Below are positions 19,832 through 28,557 of a DNA stretch of 64,000 nucleotides, one piece after another. Made by a program: the position numbers and the translations under genes. The stretch is from NCBI GenBank assembly GCA_964420365.1, contig CAYQTA010000005.1, positions 72,394 through 136,393 of the forward strand, given 5' to 3'. This stretch comes from JAMOQA01 sp964420365. GTDB taxonomy: Bacteria > Acidobacteriota > Polarisedimenticolia > J045. Under the pieces are notes generated by a model that was not told the origin of the DNA, made no database searches, and was given only the letters and a program-made list of their open reading frames with translations. Within the stretch, counting starts at the first letter, position 1. Every line of letters begins with the position of its first letter.

Positions 19832-20920
19832 ATGTCGCTCTACATCGAGGTCATCGAGTGGCGCCAGGACGACGGGACGGAGATCGTCCACAGGTTCGAG
19901 CCGGGGGGCGAGATCAAGTGGGGCGCCCAGCTGACCGTCACCGAGAACCAGTGGGCGGTCTTCTTCCGGGACGGCAGGGCGCTCGACACCTTCGGCCCGG
20001 GTCGCTACACCCTCGAGACGAAGAACATCCCGCTGCTCGTCGAGGCGCTGAAGATCCCGTTCGGCGGGAAGAGCCCGTTCCGGGCGGACGTGTACTTCGT
20101 GGCGCGGAAGACGTTCCCGGACCTGCGCTGGGGCACGAAGGACCCGGTGGTCTTCCGCGACCCGGAGTTCGACATGGTCCGCCTGCGGGCCCACGGAAAG
20201 TACGCGATCCGCGTCGCCGACCCGCGGAAGATGGTCAACACGCTGGTCGGGACGATGGGGAGGTACACGACCGAGGACATCGAGGAGTACCTGCGCGGGA
20301 TCATCGTCGCGCGGCTCAACGACGTCCTCGGCGAGGCGAGGATCCCGCTCCTCGACATGCCGAGCCAGTACGACGAGCTGGCCCTGATGCTGCGGGGCCG
20401 GGTCGAGGAGGACTTCGCGGGCCTCGGCCTGGCGGTCGACAACCTGGTGATCGGCGCGATCACGCCCCCCGAGGAGGTCGCCCGGGTCATCGACGAGCGC
20501 GCCGGGATGGCGGCCGCCGGGATGCGGGGTTCGTACGTCGGCTTCAAGGCCGCCCGGGCGATGGGGGACGCGGCGAAGGGAGCCGGTGCCGGCGGCGGCG
20601 GCGCGGCCACCGAGGGGATGGGGCTCGGCGTCGGCGCGGGCCTCGGAATGGCGATCCCGGGGATGCTCCGGGACGCCCTCGGGGGTGCAGGGGGCGGTGG
20701 GGCCGCCGGGACCGCGACCGCGGGAGGCGGCCCCCGGGGGAGCGGCGGCCCGGCGACCGAGACCGGGGTCTACTGCGCCTCGTGCGGGGCACGGGTCCCG
20801 CCGGACAGCCGCTTCTGCCCGCAGTGCGGCAGGTCCCTCGCGGCGACGAAGTGCGCGAAGTGCGGCACGGTCCCGCCGCCCGGGGCGAAGTTCTGTCCCG
20901 GGTGCGGGAACCCGCTCTGA
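19832..20920 (+). CDS. SPFH/Band-7 domain protein with double zinc ribbon
   Basis: A 362-residue cytosolic-looking protein. Residues about 20-215 form the SPFH domain of the bacterial 'virion core protein'-like group (YdjI type), followed by a glycine/alanine-rich linker (about 225-310). Two zinc ribbons close it: CASCG...CPQCG and CAKCG...CPGCG (about 312-360). YdjI in Bacillus works with membrane-stress and phage-shock proteins; here the role is inferred only as a scaffold. A GGAGGTG site lies before the ATG. It reads with the small zinc-ribbon gene at 20943. Confidence 0.82.
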   Translation: MSLYIEVIEWRQDDGTEIVHRFEPGGEIKWGAQLTVTENQWAVFFRDGRALDTFGPGRYTLETKNIPLLVEALKIPFGGKSPFRADVYFVARKTFPDLRWGTKDPVVFRDPEFDMVRLRAHGKYAIRVADPRKMVNTLVGTMGRYTTEDIEEYLRGIIVARLNDVLGEARIPLLDMPSQYDELALMLRGRVEEDFAGLGLAVDNLVIGAITPPEEVARVIDERAGMAAAGMRGSYVGFKAARAMGDAAKGAGAGGGGAATEGMGLGVGAGLGMAIPGMLRDALGGAGGGGAAGTATAGGGPRGSGGPATETGVYCASCGARVPPDSRFCPQCGRSLAATKCAKCGTVPPPGAKFCPGCGNPL

Positions 20921-20928
20921 TTCCCGGG

Positions 20929-20934
20929 TAGACT
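20929..20934 (+). promoter_or_regulatory. Putative -10 box for a leaderless small zinc-ribbon gene
   Basis: TAGACT ends 8 bases before the ATG at 20943, with no Shine-Dalgarno between. It is the same box sequence as the candidate -10 ahead of pyrK. Confidence 0.4.
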
Positions 20935-20942
20935 CCCGTCCC

Positions 20943-21191
20943 ATGGGAGGAGAGAGGAAGCACCGGAGCGCGGGCCGGCCCGCGCGGTGCCCGGCCTGCG
21001 GCTCCGAGCGGGTTGCCGAGATCGCGTGGGGAAATCCCGCCGGGATTCCCGATCTCGGGAAGCGGTTGCGGGAAGGGTCGCTGGTCCTCGGCGGGATCTG
21101 CGTGCGCGGCGAGGTCCCGGCCTGGCGGTGCAACGACTGCGGGGCCTCGATCTACCGGGAGGAGGGGCCCCCGGGGCCTCCCGGCCGCTGA
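20943..21191 (+). CDS. Small zinc-ribbon protein of unknown function
   Basis: An 82-residue protein with two Cys pairs, CPACG (about 17-21) and CNDCG (about 64-68), spaced to form one zinc ribbon. Between them are WGNPAGIP and VLGGICVRGEVPAWRC. No known catalytic residues are seen. It begins 22 bases after the SPFH gene, itself a zinc-ribbon protein. The ATG has a TAGACT box 8 bases upstream and no ribosome site, so the message may be leaderless. Function unknown. Confidence 0.65.
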   Translation: MGGERKHRSAGRPARCPACGSERVAEIAWGNPAGIPDLGKRLREGSLVLGGICVRGEVPAWRCNDCGASIYREEGPPGPPGR

Positions 21192-21299
21192 GCCACGCTA
21201 CCCCCGCCGCCGCGTTCGGGCTATGATCCCCGGCAACCCGCGGGGCGACGCGCGCCGGCCGCTGCCGGCGGCACCCCGCGGGAGGCGAGGGTCTCCCAC

Positions 21300-22766
21300 A
21301 TGCTCGACGACAAGGTTCCCCTTGGGCTGACGTTCGACGACGTCCTCCTGCAGCCGGCCTACTCGGAAGTGATGCCGAGCGAGGTCGACACCTCCACCCG
21401 GCTCACCCGGAATATCCGGCTGGAGATCCCCCTGGTCTCGGCCGCGATGGACACGGTGACCGAGGCGCGGCTCGCGATCGCCATCGCCCAGCAGGGCGGG
21501 ATCGGGATCATCCACCGGAACCTGTCCATCGAGCGGCAGGCCGAGGAGGTCGACAAGGTCAAGCGGTCGGAGTCCGGGATGATCGTCGACCCGATCACGA
21601 TGACGGCCGACCGGACGGTGCGGGACGCCCTCGAGGTGATGGCCCGCTACCGGATCTCCGGGGTGCCGGTGGTCGACGACGACGGACGCCTGGTCGGGAT
21701 CCTGACGAACCGCGACCTCCGGTTCTGCGACCGGCCCGACGCGCCGATCCGCGACTTCATGACCTCGGAGGACCTGGTGACGGTCCCCGAGGGGACCGAC
21801 TTCGAGCGGGCCCAGGAGCTGCTCCATCGGCACCGGATCGAGAAGCTGCTGGTCGTCGACGACGACTACCGGCTCAAGGGACTGATCACCTTCAAGGACA
21901 TCCAGAAGCGGATGGAGTACCCCCACGCCGCCAAGGACGGGCACGGGCGCCTGCGGGTGGGGGCCGCGGTCGGGACCGGGCCGGACACGATGGACCGGGT
22001 GGCCGCCCTCGTCGACGCGGGAGTCGACGTGATCGCCGTCGACACCGCCCACGGTCACTCGCGGCGGGTCCTCGACATGGTCGACCGGATCCGCGAGCGT
22101 TGGCCGGACGTCGACATCATCGCCGGGAACGTCGGCACCGAGGATGGGGCCCGGGCACTCGTCGAGCGGGGGGTCGACGCCGTGAAGGTCGGGGTCGGGC
22201 CGGGCTCGATCTGTACCACCCGGGTGGTTTCCGGGGTCGGGGTTCCGCAGCTCACGGCGATCGTGTCCGCCGTCCGCGCCTGCCGGCCGCGGGGCATCCC
22301 CGTGATCGCCGACGGCGGGATCAAGTTCTCCGGCGACATCACCAAGGCCCTGGCCGCCGGGGCCGACTCGGTGATGATCGGGTCGCTCTTCGCCGGCACG
22401 GAGGAGTCTCCCGGGGAAACGGTCCTCTACCAGGGACGGACCTTCAAGGAGTACCGCGGGATGGGCTCGCTGGGAGCGATGGCGACGGGTTCGCGGGACC
22501 GGTACTTCCAGGACGACCAGCAGGACGCGAGCAAGCTGGTGCCCGAGGGGATCGAGGGGCGGGTTCCGTACAAGGGCCGGCTGCGGGACCTGGTCTTCCA
22601 GCTCGTGGGTGGCCTCAGGGCGGGCATGGGCTACTGCGGTGCCCACGACCTCGAGGAACTGCGCCGGAACGCGCGGTTCGTACGGATCACCGGGGCGGGA
22701 CTCCGGGAGTCCCACGCCCACGACGTGATCATCACCCGGGAGGCGCCGAACTACCGCCTCGAGTAG
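21300..22766 (+). CDS. guaB: Inosine-5'-monophosphate dehydrogenase
   Basis: A 488-residue NAD-dependent IMP dehydrogenase, first committed step to GMP. It has the TFDDVLLQPAYSEV start, two CBS domains (about 92-205), and the active-site loop GPGSICTT with catalytic C305. The flap (YRGMGS) and the C-terminal K-site segment are intact. A TATGAT at 21222-21227 is a possible -10 box, giving about a 65-base leader. Its last 35 bases overlap the 3' end of tsaE on the opposite strand, so both C-termini are encoded by the same DNA. Confidence 0.97.
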   Translation: MLDDKVPLGLTFDDVLLQPAYSEVMPSEVDTSTRLTRNIRLEIPLVSAAMDTVTEARLAIAIAQQGGIGIIHRNLSIERQAEEVDKVKRSESGMIVDPITMTADRTVRDALEVMARYRISGVPVVDDDGRLVGILTNRDLRFCDRPDAPIRDFMTSEDLVTVPEGTDFERAQELLHRHRIEKLLVVDDDYRLKGLITFKDIQKRMEYPHAAKDGHGRLRVGAAVGTGPDTMDRVAALVDAGVDVIAVDTAHGHSRRVLDMVDRIRERWPDVDIIAGNVGTEDGARALVERGVDAVKVGVGPGSICTTRVVSGVGVPQLTAIVSAVRACRPRGIPVIADGGIKFSGDITKALAAGADSVMIGSLFAGTEESPGETVLYQGRTFKEYRGMGSLGAMATGSRDRYFQDDQQDASKLVPEGIEGRVPYKGRLRDLVFQLVGGLRAGMGYCGAHDLEELRRNARFVRITGAGLRESHAHDVIITREAPNYRLE

Positions 22767-23205
22767 GGGGCGGCGGGATCACCGTGATCGCGCGCGTCCC
22801 GGGTTCTCCCGGCGGCGCTGCCAGCAGCACCCGGATGGCGACCTCCCGGAGGAAGGGGGGGAGCTTCTCGCCCCACTCGACGGCGACGACCCATCCCTCG
22901 GCGAGGGCCTCCTCGATTCCCAGGTCGTCGATACCGGCACCCCCCGGCAGCCGGTAGAGGTCGACGTGCAGGAGGGGAACCCTCCCTCCGGGATGTTCGA
23001 CGGCCAGCACGAACGACGGGGAGACGACCCGCGCCGGGTCGTGGCCGAGACCGGCGGCGAGCCCCCGGACGAACACCGTCTTGCCCGCACCGAGGTCTCC
23101 CTCGAGGGAGAGGAGTTCCCCGCCGGCGAGCCGTTCCCCGAGGGCGCGGCCCGCCGCCCGGGTCGACCCCTCGTCCCGGGCGATCTCCGGGCGGGGGGCG
23201 GTCAA
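22732..23205 (-). CDS. tsaE: tRNA threonylcarbamoyladenosine biosynthesis ATPase TsaE
   Basis: A 157-residue P-loop protein that powers TsaBD in making t6A37 of ANN-decoding tRNAs. Walker A reads GDLGAGKT, and SPSFVLAVEH and HVDLYR (metal-binding Asp) follow in family order. No ATG or GTG fits the N-terminus; a TTG at 23205 overlapping the nnr stop (TTGA) gives the right length and couples translation. The C-terminal proline-rich tail lies antisense to the end of guaB and is probably dispensable. Confidence 0.9.
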   Translation of the reverse strand: MTAPRPEIARDEGSTRAAGRALGERLAGGELLSLEGDLGAGKTVFVRGLAAGLGHDPARVVSPSFVLAVEHPGGRVPLLHVDLYRLPGGAGIDDLGIEEALAEGWVVAVEWGEKLPPFLREVAIRVLLAAPPGEPGTRAITVIPPPPTRGGSSAPPG

Positions 23206-24788
23206 TCCTCGTCCTCCTCCCCGGGCTCCTCGCCGGCCAGGTTCCGGAAGGCGTCGGCGAGGTGCTCGAGGACCGCGCCGGCGGTCAGGGAGGGCTCGCT
23301 CTCCAGCCGGTCGACGGCGATGTCCGCGGCGAGCCCGTGGACGTAGACGCCGAGGATCGCCGCCTCGAGCGGCTCGAGCCCCTGGGCGATCAGCCCGGCG
23401 ATCAACCCGGTGAGGACGTCGCCCATCCCGCCACAGGCCATCCCCGGGTTGCCCGTCGGGTTGACGTAGGCCTGGCCGTCGGGAGCGGCGATCACCGTCC
23501 GGTACCCCTTGAGGACGCAGACCGCGTTCGCCTCGGCGGCGATCCGGCGGGCCCAGCCGAGCCGGTCCCCCTGGATCTCCGCGGGGGTGACGCCGTGGAG
23601 ACGAGCCGCTTCCCCCGGGTGGGGCGTGAGGACGAGGGGCGCCTTTCGCGCGGCGAGGGACGCGCGGGATCGCCCGGCGAAGGCGTTGACGCCGTCGGCA
23701 TCGAGGACGACGGGTACCGGCGAGCGCCGCACCAGCTCGCGGATTTCCGCCGCCACGCCGGGACGCGTCCCGAGGCCCGGACCGATGGCGATGACGCTGC
23801 GCTCGGCCGCGAGCTCGAGTGCCCGCTTCGCCGCGCCCTTTCCGAGGAAACCTTCCCGCGTGGCCGGCAACGGCTCGGTCATCAGCTCGGGGGCGAAGCC
23901 GGCGACCTCGGGGCGGACTGCCGCGGGGCTCGCCACCGTCGAGAGTCCCGCCCCGGCGCGGAGGGCGCCCCACCCCGCGAGGGCGGCGGCCCCCGCCTTG
24001 CCGGTGCTGCCGGCGACGACGAGCACGTGGCCGAAGCGGCCCTTGTGGTCCCCCGGTTCCCGCTCCGGCAGCAGCAGGGAGACGTCCTCGGCGGTCACCC
24101 AGTGAAGGTCGGTCCCCGCCTGCCAGACCGCCCGCGGCGGGATCCCGATGTCGACGACGACCACCTCCCCGCAGAGATCCTCGGCCGGGGGCAGGAGCTG
24201 GGCCGGCTTCGGCCGGGCGAAGGTGACCGTCAGGTCCGCGGCGATCGCCGGGCCGGGGATCTCGTGGGTGCTCGCCTGGAGTCCCGAGGGGATGTCCACC
24301 GCGGCGACGATCGCCCCGGAGGAGTTGACGTCCTCGACGACCCGGGCCGGCAGGCCCCCGAGAGGACGGGAAAGGCCTGTCCCGAACATCGCGTCGACGA
24401 CCAGCACGCCGGGATGGAGGACCGGTCCCCGGCGTTCCCATGCCCGCTCGTCGCGGATCGGCACGACCTGGCCACCCATTCCCAGCCAGGCGCGTGCCAT
24501 CGTCCCGGCATCACCGCGGAGCTTCCCGGGGGAGGCGCCGACCAGGTAGACGACGACCGGGGCCCCGCAGCGGGCGAGGTGCCGGGCGCAGACGAAGCCG
24601 TCGCCCCCGTTGTTGCCGGGGCCGGCGAGCACGACGACGTGCCGGGCCGTCGCGTCCGGGACGACGTCGAGGATCGTCTCCGCGACCAGGCGGCCGGCGT
24701 TCTCCATCAGGACGAGGCCGGGGATCTTCATCTCCTCGATGGCGATCCGGTCCGCCTCGCGCATCCTGGCGGTGTCGAGCACTTCCAT
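23202..24788 (-). CDS. nnr: Bifunctional NAD(P)H-hydrate repair enzyme (epimerase + ADP-dependent dehydratase)
   Basis: A 528-residue two-domain repair enzyme. The N-terminal YjeF epimerase (about 1-215, with GPGNNGGDG and DAMFGTGL) interconverts damaged R- and S-hydrates of NADH and NADPH. The C-terminal ribokinase-like dehydratase (about 225-510, with VLTPHPGE and GNPGMACGGMGDVLTG) restores NAD(P)H with ADP or ATP. Both halves are complete. The ATG at 24788 sits 8 bases after GGAGG; a GTG at 24794 would crowd that site. It is the first gene of a two-gene unit with tsaE, a common pairing. Confidence 0.94.
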   Translation of the reverse strand: MEVLDTARMREADRIAIEEMKIPGLVLMENAGRLVAETILDVVPDATARHVVVLAGPGNNGGDGFVCARHLARCGAPVVVYLVGASPGKLRGDAGTMARAWLGMGGQVVPIRDERAWERRGPVLHPGVLVVDAMFGTGLSRPLGGLPARVVEDVNSSGAIVAAVDIPSGLQASTHEIPGPAIAADLTVTFARPKPAQLLPPAEDLCGEVVVVDIGIPPRAVWQAGTDLHWVTAEDVSLLLPEREPGDHKGRFGHVLVVAGSTGKAGAAALAGWGALRAGAGLSTVASPAAVRPEVAGFAPELMTEPLPATREGFLGKGAAKRALELAAERSVIAIGPGLGTRPGVAAEIRELVRRSPVPVVLDADGVNAFAGRSRASLAARKAPLVLTPHPGEAARLHGVTPAEIQGDRLGWARRIAAEANAVCVLKGYRTVIAAPDGQAYVNPTGNPGMACGGMGDVLTGLIAGLIAQGLEPLEAAILGVYVHGLAADIAVDRLESEPSLTAGAVLEHLADAFRNLAGEEPGEEDED

Positions 24789-24897
24789 CGTCACGTCCTC
24801 CGGTTGTCCGGTGGGGGAAGGAATGAGGAGTCTGCCACGTTTTCGGACGACGGGCGGGTGCGGGGGGGAGCGCGATCGGACCCGGCGGAGGAAAAGC

Positions 24898-24927
24898 GGC
24901 GGGCGGGGCCGAGCGGCCCCGCCCGCC
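24898..24927. other. Perfect 13-bp hairpin in the divergent nnr/methylase promoter region
   Basis: GGCGGGCGGGGCC-GAGC-GGCCCCGCCCGCC, arms 24898-24910 and 24915-24927. It lies in the 249-base gap between divergent genes, upstream of both, and lacks a T tract on either strand. It may be a cruciform or an operator. A TACTAT at 24964-24969 may be the -10 box of the 25038 gene. Confidence 0.45.
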
Positions 24928-25037
24928 GGGGTCAGGTCAAGGACGTTCGTGCCCCCCGTGGCGTACTATCCTTGAGCACGTGACCCGTTCGTTGCCGAAG
25001 ATTTACCTCGAACCGCCCCCGGGGCCAAGGAAAATGA

Positions 25038-26444
25038 ATGACCGATCTTCGGAAAAGTGAGGCCGGGAATTCTCGCGAGGCCCCGCGGGAGGAGCCGCGT
25101 CCGCGCCCGGTCCCCGGGGCGGAGGTCGAGCTGGCGATCGACGACCTCGGGGGCGAGGGCGAGGGGGTCGGCCGGGCGCACGGATTCGTGGTCTTCGTGC
25201 CCGGGGGCGTGCCCGGCGACCGGGTCCGCGCCCGGGTCGAGCGGGTCCACCGGCGATTCGCCCGGGCCGAGCTCCTCCGGGTCCTCGAGGCTTCCCCGGA
25301 TCGCCGGCAGCCATCCTGCCCCCACCAGCCGGCCTGCGGGGGCTGTCCCCTGATGGTCCTCCCCGAGGAGGTGGCGCTGCGCCGGAAGATTCGGCACCTC
25401 GAGGAGACCCTGCGGCGGATCGGACGGCTCGCGCTCTCCACCCGGGAGGTGGTTCCGTCCCCCCGTGCGCTCCGGTACCGGGGGCGGGTGCGCCTCGCGG
25501 TCGGCCCCCCCGGGGTGCCGGAGCTCGGGTACCGGCCCCCCGGTGATCCCCGGGGCCTCGTCCCGGTGACCGACTGCCTGGTCGCGCCCGCGGGAGCGGT
25601 TCCCCTGGCATCGCGGTTCCTCGCCGAGCTGGCCCGGGGAGGTGGCGGCGGGCCGAACGACTGGCCCTCGGAACTCGAGGTGCGGGCATCGTTCGCGGAA
25701 GACCGGTTCCTGCTGGTGGTCCACGGGCCGCGCCGCCCCGGGCGCCGGCTGAGGGGGGTCGCGGAGGGCGTGCTGCTCGACGAGAACCGCCTCGCCGGGG
25801 TCGTGCTCGTCGCCGGCGGGCGCGGCCGCCCGGAGCCGGCCGTCCTCGCCGGTCGCGGCCGGCTCGAGGAGGAGATTGCCGGGCTGCGGGTCCCGCTGGG
25901 ACCGACGTCGTTTCTCCAGGTGAATCCCGCCGCCGCGGAGTCGCTCTACCGCCTGGCCCGGGAGCGCCTGCACCTGGACGGGGAGCCGCGGGCGCCCCTT
26001 CTCGATCTCTACTGCGGGGCCGGGCTGGGGGGCCTGCTCGGCACCCCGCCGGGCACGGCGGTCACGGGCGTCGAGAGGTCGGCCGAGGCGGTGGCCGCGG
26101 CCCGGGGGCTCGCGGCCCGGGCGGGAAGGGAGGGCTGCCGCTTTCTCGCTGCTCCCGTCGAGGAGGTGGTGACGGGTCTCGCCGCGGAGGGAACCCGCTT
26201 CCCGCGGGTGCTGCTCAATCCGCCCCGCGCGGGGGCCGGCCGGGACGTGCTGGAAGCGATGGCGGCGCTCCAGCCGCGGAGGATCGTGCTGGTGTCCTGC
26301 CATCCCGCGACCCTGGCCCGGGACGCGGCGATCCTGGCCGGGCTGGGATACGCGCCGCGGGACCTGGCGGCGGTCGACATGTTTCCCCAGACGGCGCACC
26401 TCGAGGCGGTCCTCCGGTTCGACCGGGAGGGGGAGAGGCCGTGA
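25038..26444 (+). CDS. TRAM-domain 23S rRNA (uracil-5-)-methyltransferase, RlmD/RumA family
   Basis: A 468-residue SAM-dependent m5U methylase. A TRAM RNA-binding domain (about 25-90) is followed by the iron-sulfur cysteine motif CPHQPACGGC, then the methylase fold with DLYCGAGLGG for SAM, NPPRAG, and the catalytic VSCHPATLARD Cys. All catalytic residues are present. Target position (U747 or U1939, or a tRNA) cannot be read from the sequence. The ATG is preceded by an AAGGA site. Its stop overlaps the GTG of the next gene by 4 bases. Confidence 0.9.
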   Translation: MTDLRKSEAGNSREAPREEPRPRPVPGAEVELAIDDLGGEGEGVGRAHGFVVFVPGGVPGDRVRARVERVHRRFARAELLRVLEASPDRRQPSCPHQPACGGCPLMVLPEEVALRRKIRHLEETLRRIGRLALSTREVVPSPRALRYRGRVRLAVGPPGVPELGYRPPGDPRGLVPVTDCLVAPAGAVPLASRFLAELARGGGGGPNDWPSELEVRASFAEDRFLLVVHGPRRPGRRLRGVAEGVLLDENRLAGVVLVAGGRGRPEPAVLAGRGRLEEEIAGLRVPLGPTSFLQVNPAAAESLYRLARERLHLDGEPRAPLLDLYCGAGLGGLLGTPPGTAVTGVERSAEAVAAARGLAARAGREGCRFLAAPVEEVVTGLAAEGTRFPRVLLNPPRAGAGRDVLEAMAALQPRRIVLVSCHPATLARDAAILAGLGYAPRDLAAVDMFPQTAHLEAVLRFDREGERP

Positions 26445-28033
26445 GGGACCTTGCACGGGTCCTCGCGATGACCCTCGCCGTGGCGGTCGGCCCGGGGATG
26501 CCGGTCGGGGTCACCGCGGGGCCGGTGCCGCCGGCCTGTCCGGCGGCGGACGTCGACCGGCTCGGGCGCTCCTCGATGGAACTGCTCGACATCGCGGCGA
26601 CCACGGCGGCTTCGCCGGATCCCGGGTGCCGCAGGCTCGGCCGGGCGGTGGCCGACCTGGTCCTCGCGCGGGGGGAAGCGGCCGCGGGTGCCTGGGAACG
26701 GCTCGCCGCCGAGGCCGGGGAAGGTCCGCCCGCGCTCCGGGCCGTCGCCGCCGCGCTGGCGTTTCGCGCGGGGCATCCGAGGGAGGCCCACCGGCTCGCG
26801 GCGGGCGTTCTGCGCGCCCGGCCACGCTCGGCCCTCGCCTGGGAGGTCCTCGGCCGGGTGCTCGCCGCCCGGTTCCTCGAGGAGGCGGCGCGGGAGGCGT
26901 TCCGGAGGGTCCTCGTGATCGACCCGGGGGATCCCGGGGCCCTGCGAGGGCTCGCGCTGCTCGAGGACGACCGGGAAGCGAAGGCCCGGCTGCTCGAGCG
27001 GTACCTGGCGGTCGCGGGAGACCGGGGAGAGCCGTGGGACCGGTCCCGGGCCGCCCGGGAGCACCTCGCGCTGCTCGCGGCCCTCGGGGACCGGCCGGTC
27101 TTCGTGCTCGAGCGGGCCGACCTTCCCGGGACGATCCCCCTGCGGCCGGTCCCGGGCCGCCCGGGCTTTCCCCGGGGCTTCGTCCTCGAGGCCGAGCTCG
27201 GCGGGCGCCGCCCGGAACCGCTGCTGCTCGACACCGGCGCCTCGGGCGTGCACCTCGCCGCCCGGGCGGCGCGGCGGGCGGGGTTCCAGCCGCTCGCCGC
27301 GGGTACGCTGGTCGGCGGGGGCGGGAACGCGCGCCACCGGGTGCGCCGGGGGATCGTCCCGGTTCTCGGGCTCGGGCCGGTCGTCTACCGCGATCCGCTG
27401 GTCGCGGCGGCGCCCGGAAGCCTCGAACGACGGGGAGCCTGGCGGGGGATCCTCGGGGCCGACGTGCTCGGGGGCCTCCGGCTCCTGTTCCGGCCGCGGC
27501 GCCCCGCGATCGATCTCCTCCCGGCCGACGCGGCCGCGGGGGACGATCCGCTCGTTGTCGACCCGTGGGACCTGCCGGCCGGCGAGCTCCCCGTGCTGCG
27601 CGTCGAGGGGCAGCTCCTCGTGCCGCTCCGCTACGGGGTGGGCCGGGACCGGCGGGAGGGACTGTTCGTCCTCGACACCGGCGCTTCCCGCACGATCCTG
27701 GCCGCGGGTGCCGCGGAAGGGCTCCCCGGGGTTCGGCCGGGGAGCGGCCTGCGCCGGATCCGGGCGTACGGTGGGACGGTCGCCCCGGTCGGCCGGGTGC
27801 CGGTCCTCTGGATCGGGGCGCCGGATCCCGGGCGTCCGCGTGCGCTTCGTGCGGGGGTCGAGCTGCGCGATCTCCCGGTGATCGACCCCGGCCCGCGGGC
27901 CTGGCTCTCGGGCACCCGCGTTACCGGCTGGCTCGGTCTCGACGTGCTCGCGCGCGGGCCGTTCGAGCTCGACCTCGCCCGGGGTACCTTCCGCTTCCCC
28001 GCCCGCGCGCGGTGCCGGAGGGGACGGCGCTGA
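26441..28033 (+). CDS. Exported TPR-like protein with two retropepsin-type aspartic protease lobes
   Basis: A 530-residue protein with a hydrophobic N-terminal signal (about 5-27), a helical TPR-like part (about 40-210), and two domains each built on a pepsin-family active-site loop: LLLDTGASG at D264 and FVLDTGASR at D412. Each is followed by an ILGADVLGG or GWLGLDVL 'flap/hydrophobic-Gly' segment. Retropepsins need two such lobes; here both are in one chain, like eukaryotic pepsins. The GTG at 26441 overlaps the methylase stop by 4 bases. Peptidase activity and substrate are inferred. Confidence 0.78.
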   Translation: MRDLARVLAMTLAVAVGPGMPVGVTAGPVPPACPAADVDRLGRSSMELLDIAATTAASPDPGCRRLGRAVADLVLARGEAAAGAWERLAAEAGEGPPALRAVAAALAFRAGHPREAHRLAAGVLRARPRSALAWEVLGRVLAARFLEEAAREAFRRVLVIDPGDPGALRGLALLEDDREAKARLLERYLAVAGDRGEPWDRSRAAREHLALLAALGDRPVFVLERADLPGTIPLRPVPGRPGFPRGFVLEAELGGRRPEPLLLDTGASGVHLAARAARRAGFQPLAAGTLVGGGGNARHRVRRGIVPVLGLGPVVYRDPLVAAAPGSLERRGAWRGILGADVLGGLRLLFRPRRPAIDLLPADAAAGDDPLVVDPWDLPAGELPVLRVEGQLLVPLRYGVGRDRREGLFVLDTGASRTILAAGAAEGLPGVRPGSGLRRIRAYGGTVAPVGRVPVLWIGAPDPGRPRALRAGVELRDLPVIDPGPRAWLSGTRVTGWLGLDVLARGPFELDLARGTFRFPARARCRRGRR

Positions 28034-28034
28034 C

Positions 28035-28319
28035 TCAGGCGTCCGCCCGTGGGACCATCCCCGGCGGGTTCCCCGACTTCCGTTCCCAGCGGGAGAGGTT
28101 CTCCCGGAGGGTGTCGAGGAAGGCCCGCAGGTGCCCCGGGGTCGTGATCACCCGGGCGACGATCTGGGGGCCCGGCGGCAGGTCGGCGACGAAGTCCAGG
28201 ATGAACTCGTCCCTGCTGTGGGCGACGATCAGCTTGTTGGCGTAGACGCCCCGGTGGATCTCGTCGTTGATCTTGATGTCGATCCGCTGGAGCGGCGGCT
28301 TCTTCCCTTCGTCGGCCAT
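28035..28319 (-). CDS. DUF3467 family protein
   Basis: A 94-residue protein matching the small DUF3467 family by its course: RIDIKINDEIHRGVYANKLIVAHSRDEF is followed by ILDFVADLPPGPQIVARVITTPGHL and a helical end. These proteins resemble translocation-type beta folds; their role is unknown. The gene has a GGGAGG site before the ATG and a possible -10, TATGCT (28349-28354, minus), about 30 bases upstream. It converges with the protease gene with one base between the two stop codons. Confidence 0.85.
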   Translation of the reverse strand: MADEGKKPPLQRIDIKINDEIHRGVYANKLIVAHSRDEFILDFVADLPPGPQIVARVITTPGHLRAFLDTLRENLSRWERKSGNPPGMVPRADA

Positions 28320-28557
28320 CCCGGGTCCTCCCGTCTCGGTGGGGTCCAGCATACCCGTTCCCGCGGCCCGCGGGAGCGGGGGGCCGCCGGGGATCCGGTT
28401 TGCCGGCGCGGGAGGACCGGCGTACTGGTTTGTCCGGGCCCGTCCGGGTCCGACGGGGGTTGCGTGCCCGGGGGAGGGGGCGCGGGACTCCCGGTCAGGA
28501 CGGATCGTCTCGCCGCGGAGGCGCGACCTCCCCCGCGCGCCGCAAGGGGGAACCACC

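Noticed and set aside
24786..24794. GTG at 24794 as the nnr start
   Set aside because: It sits too close to the GGAGG site; the ATG at 24788 has proper spacing.
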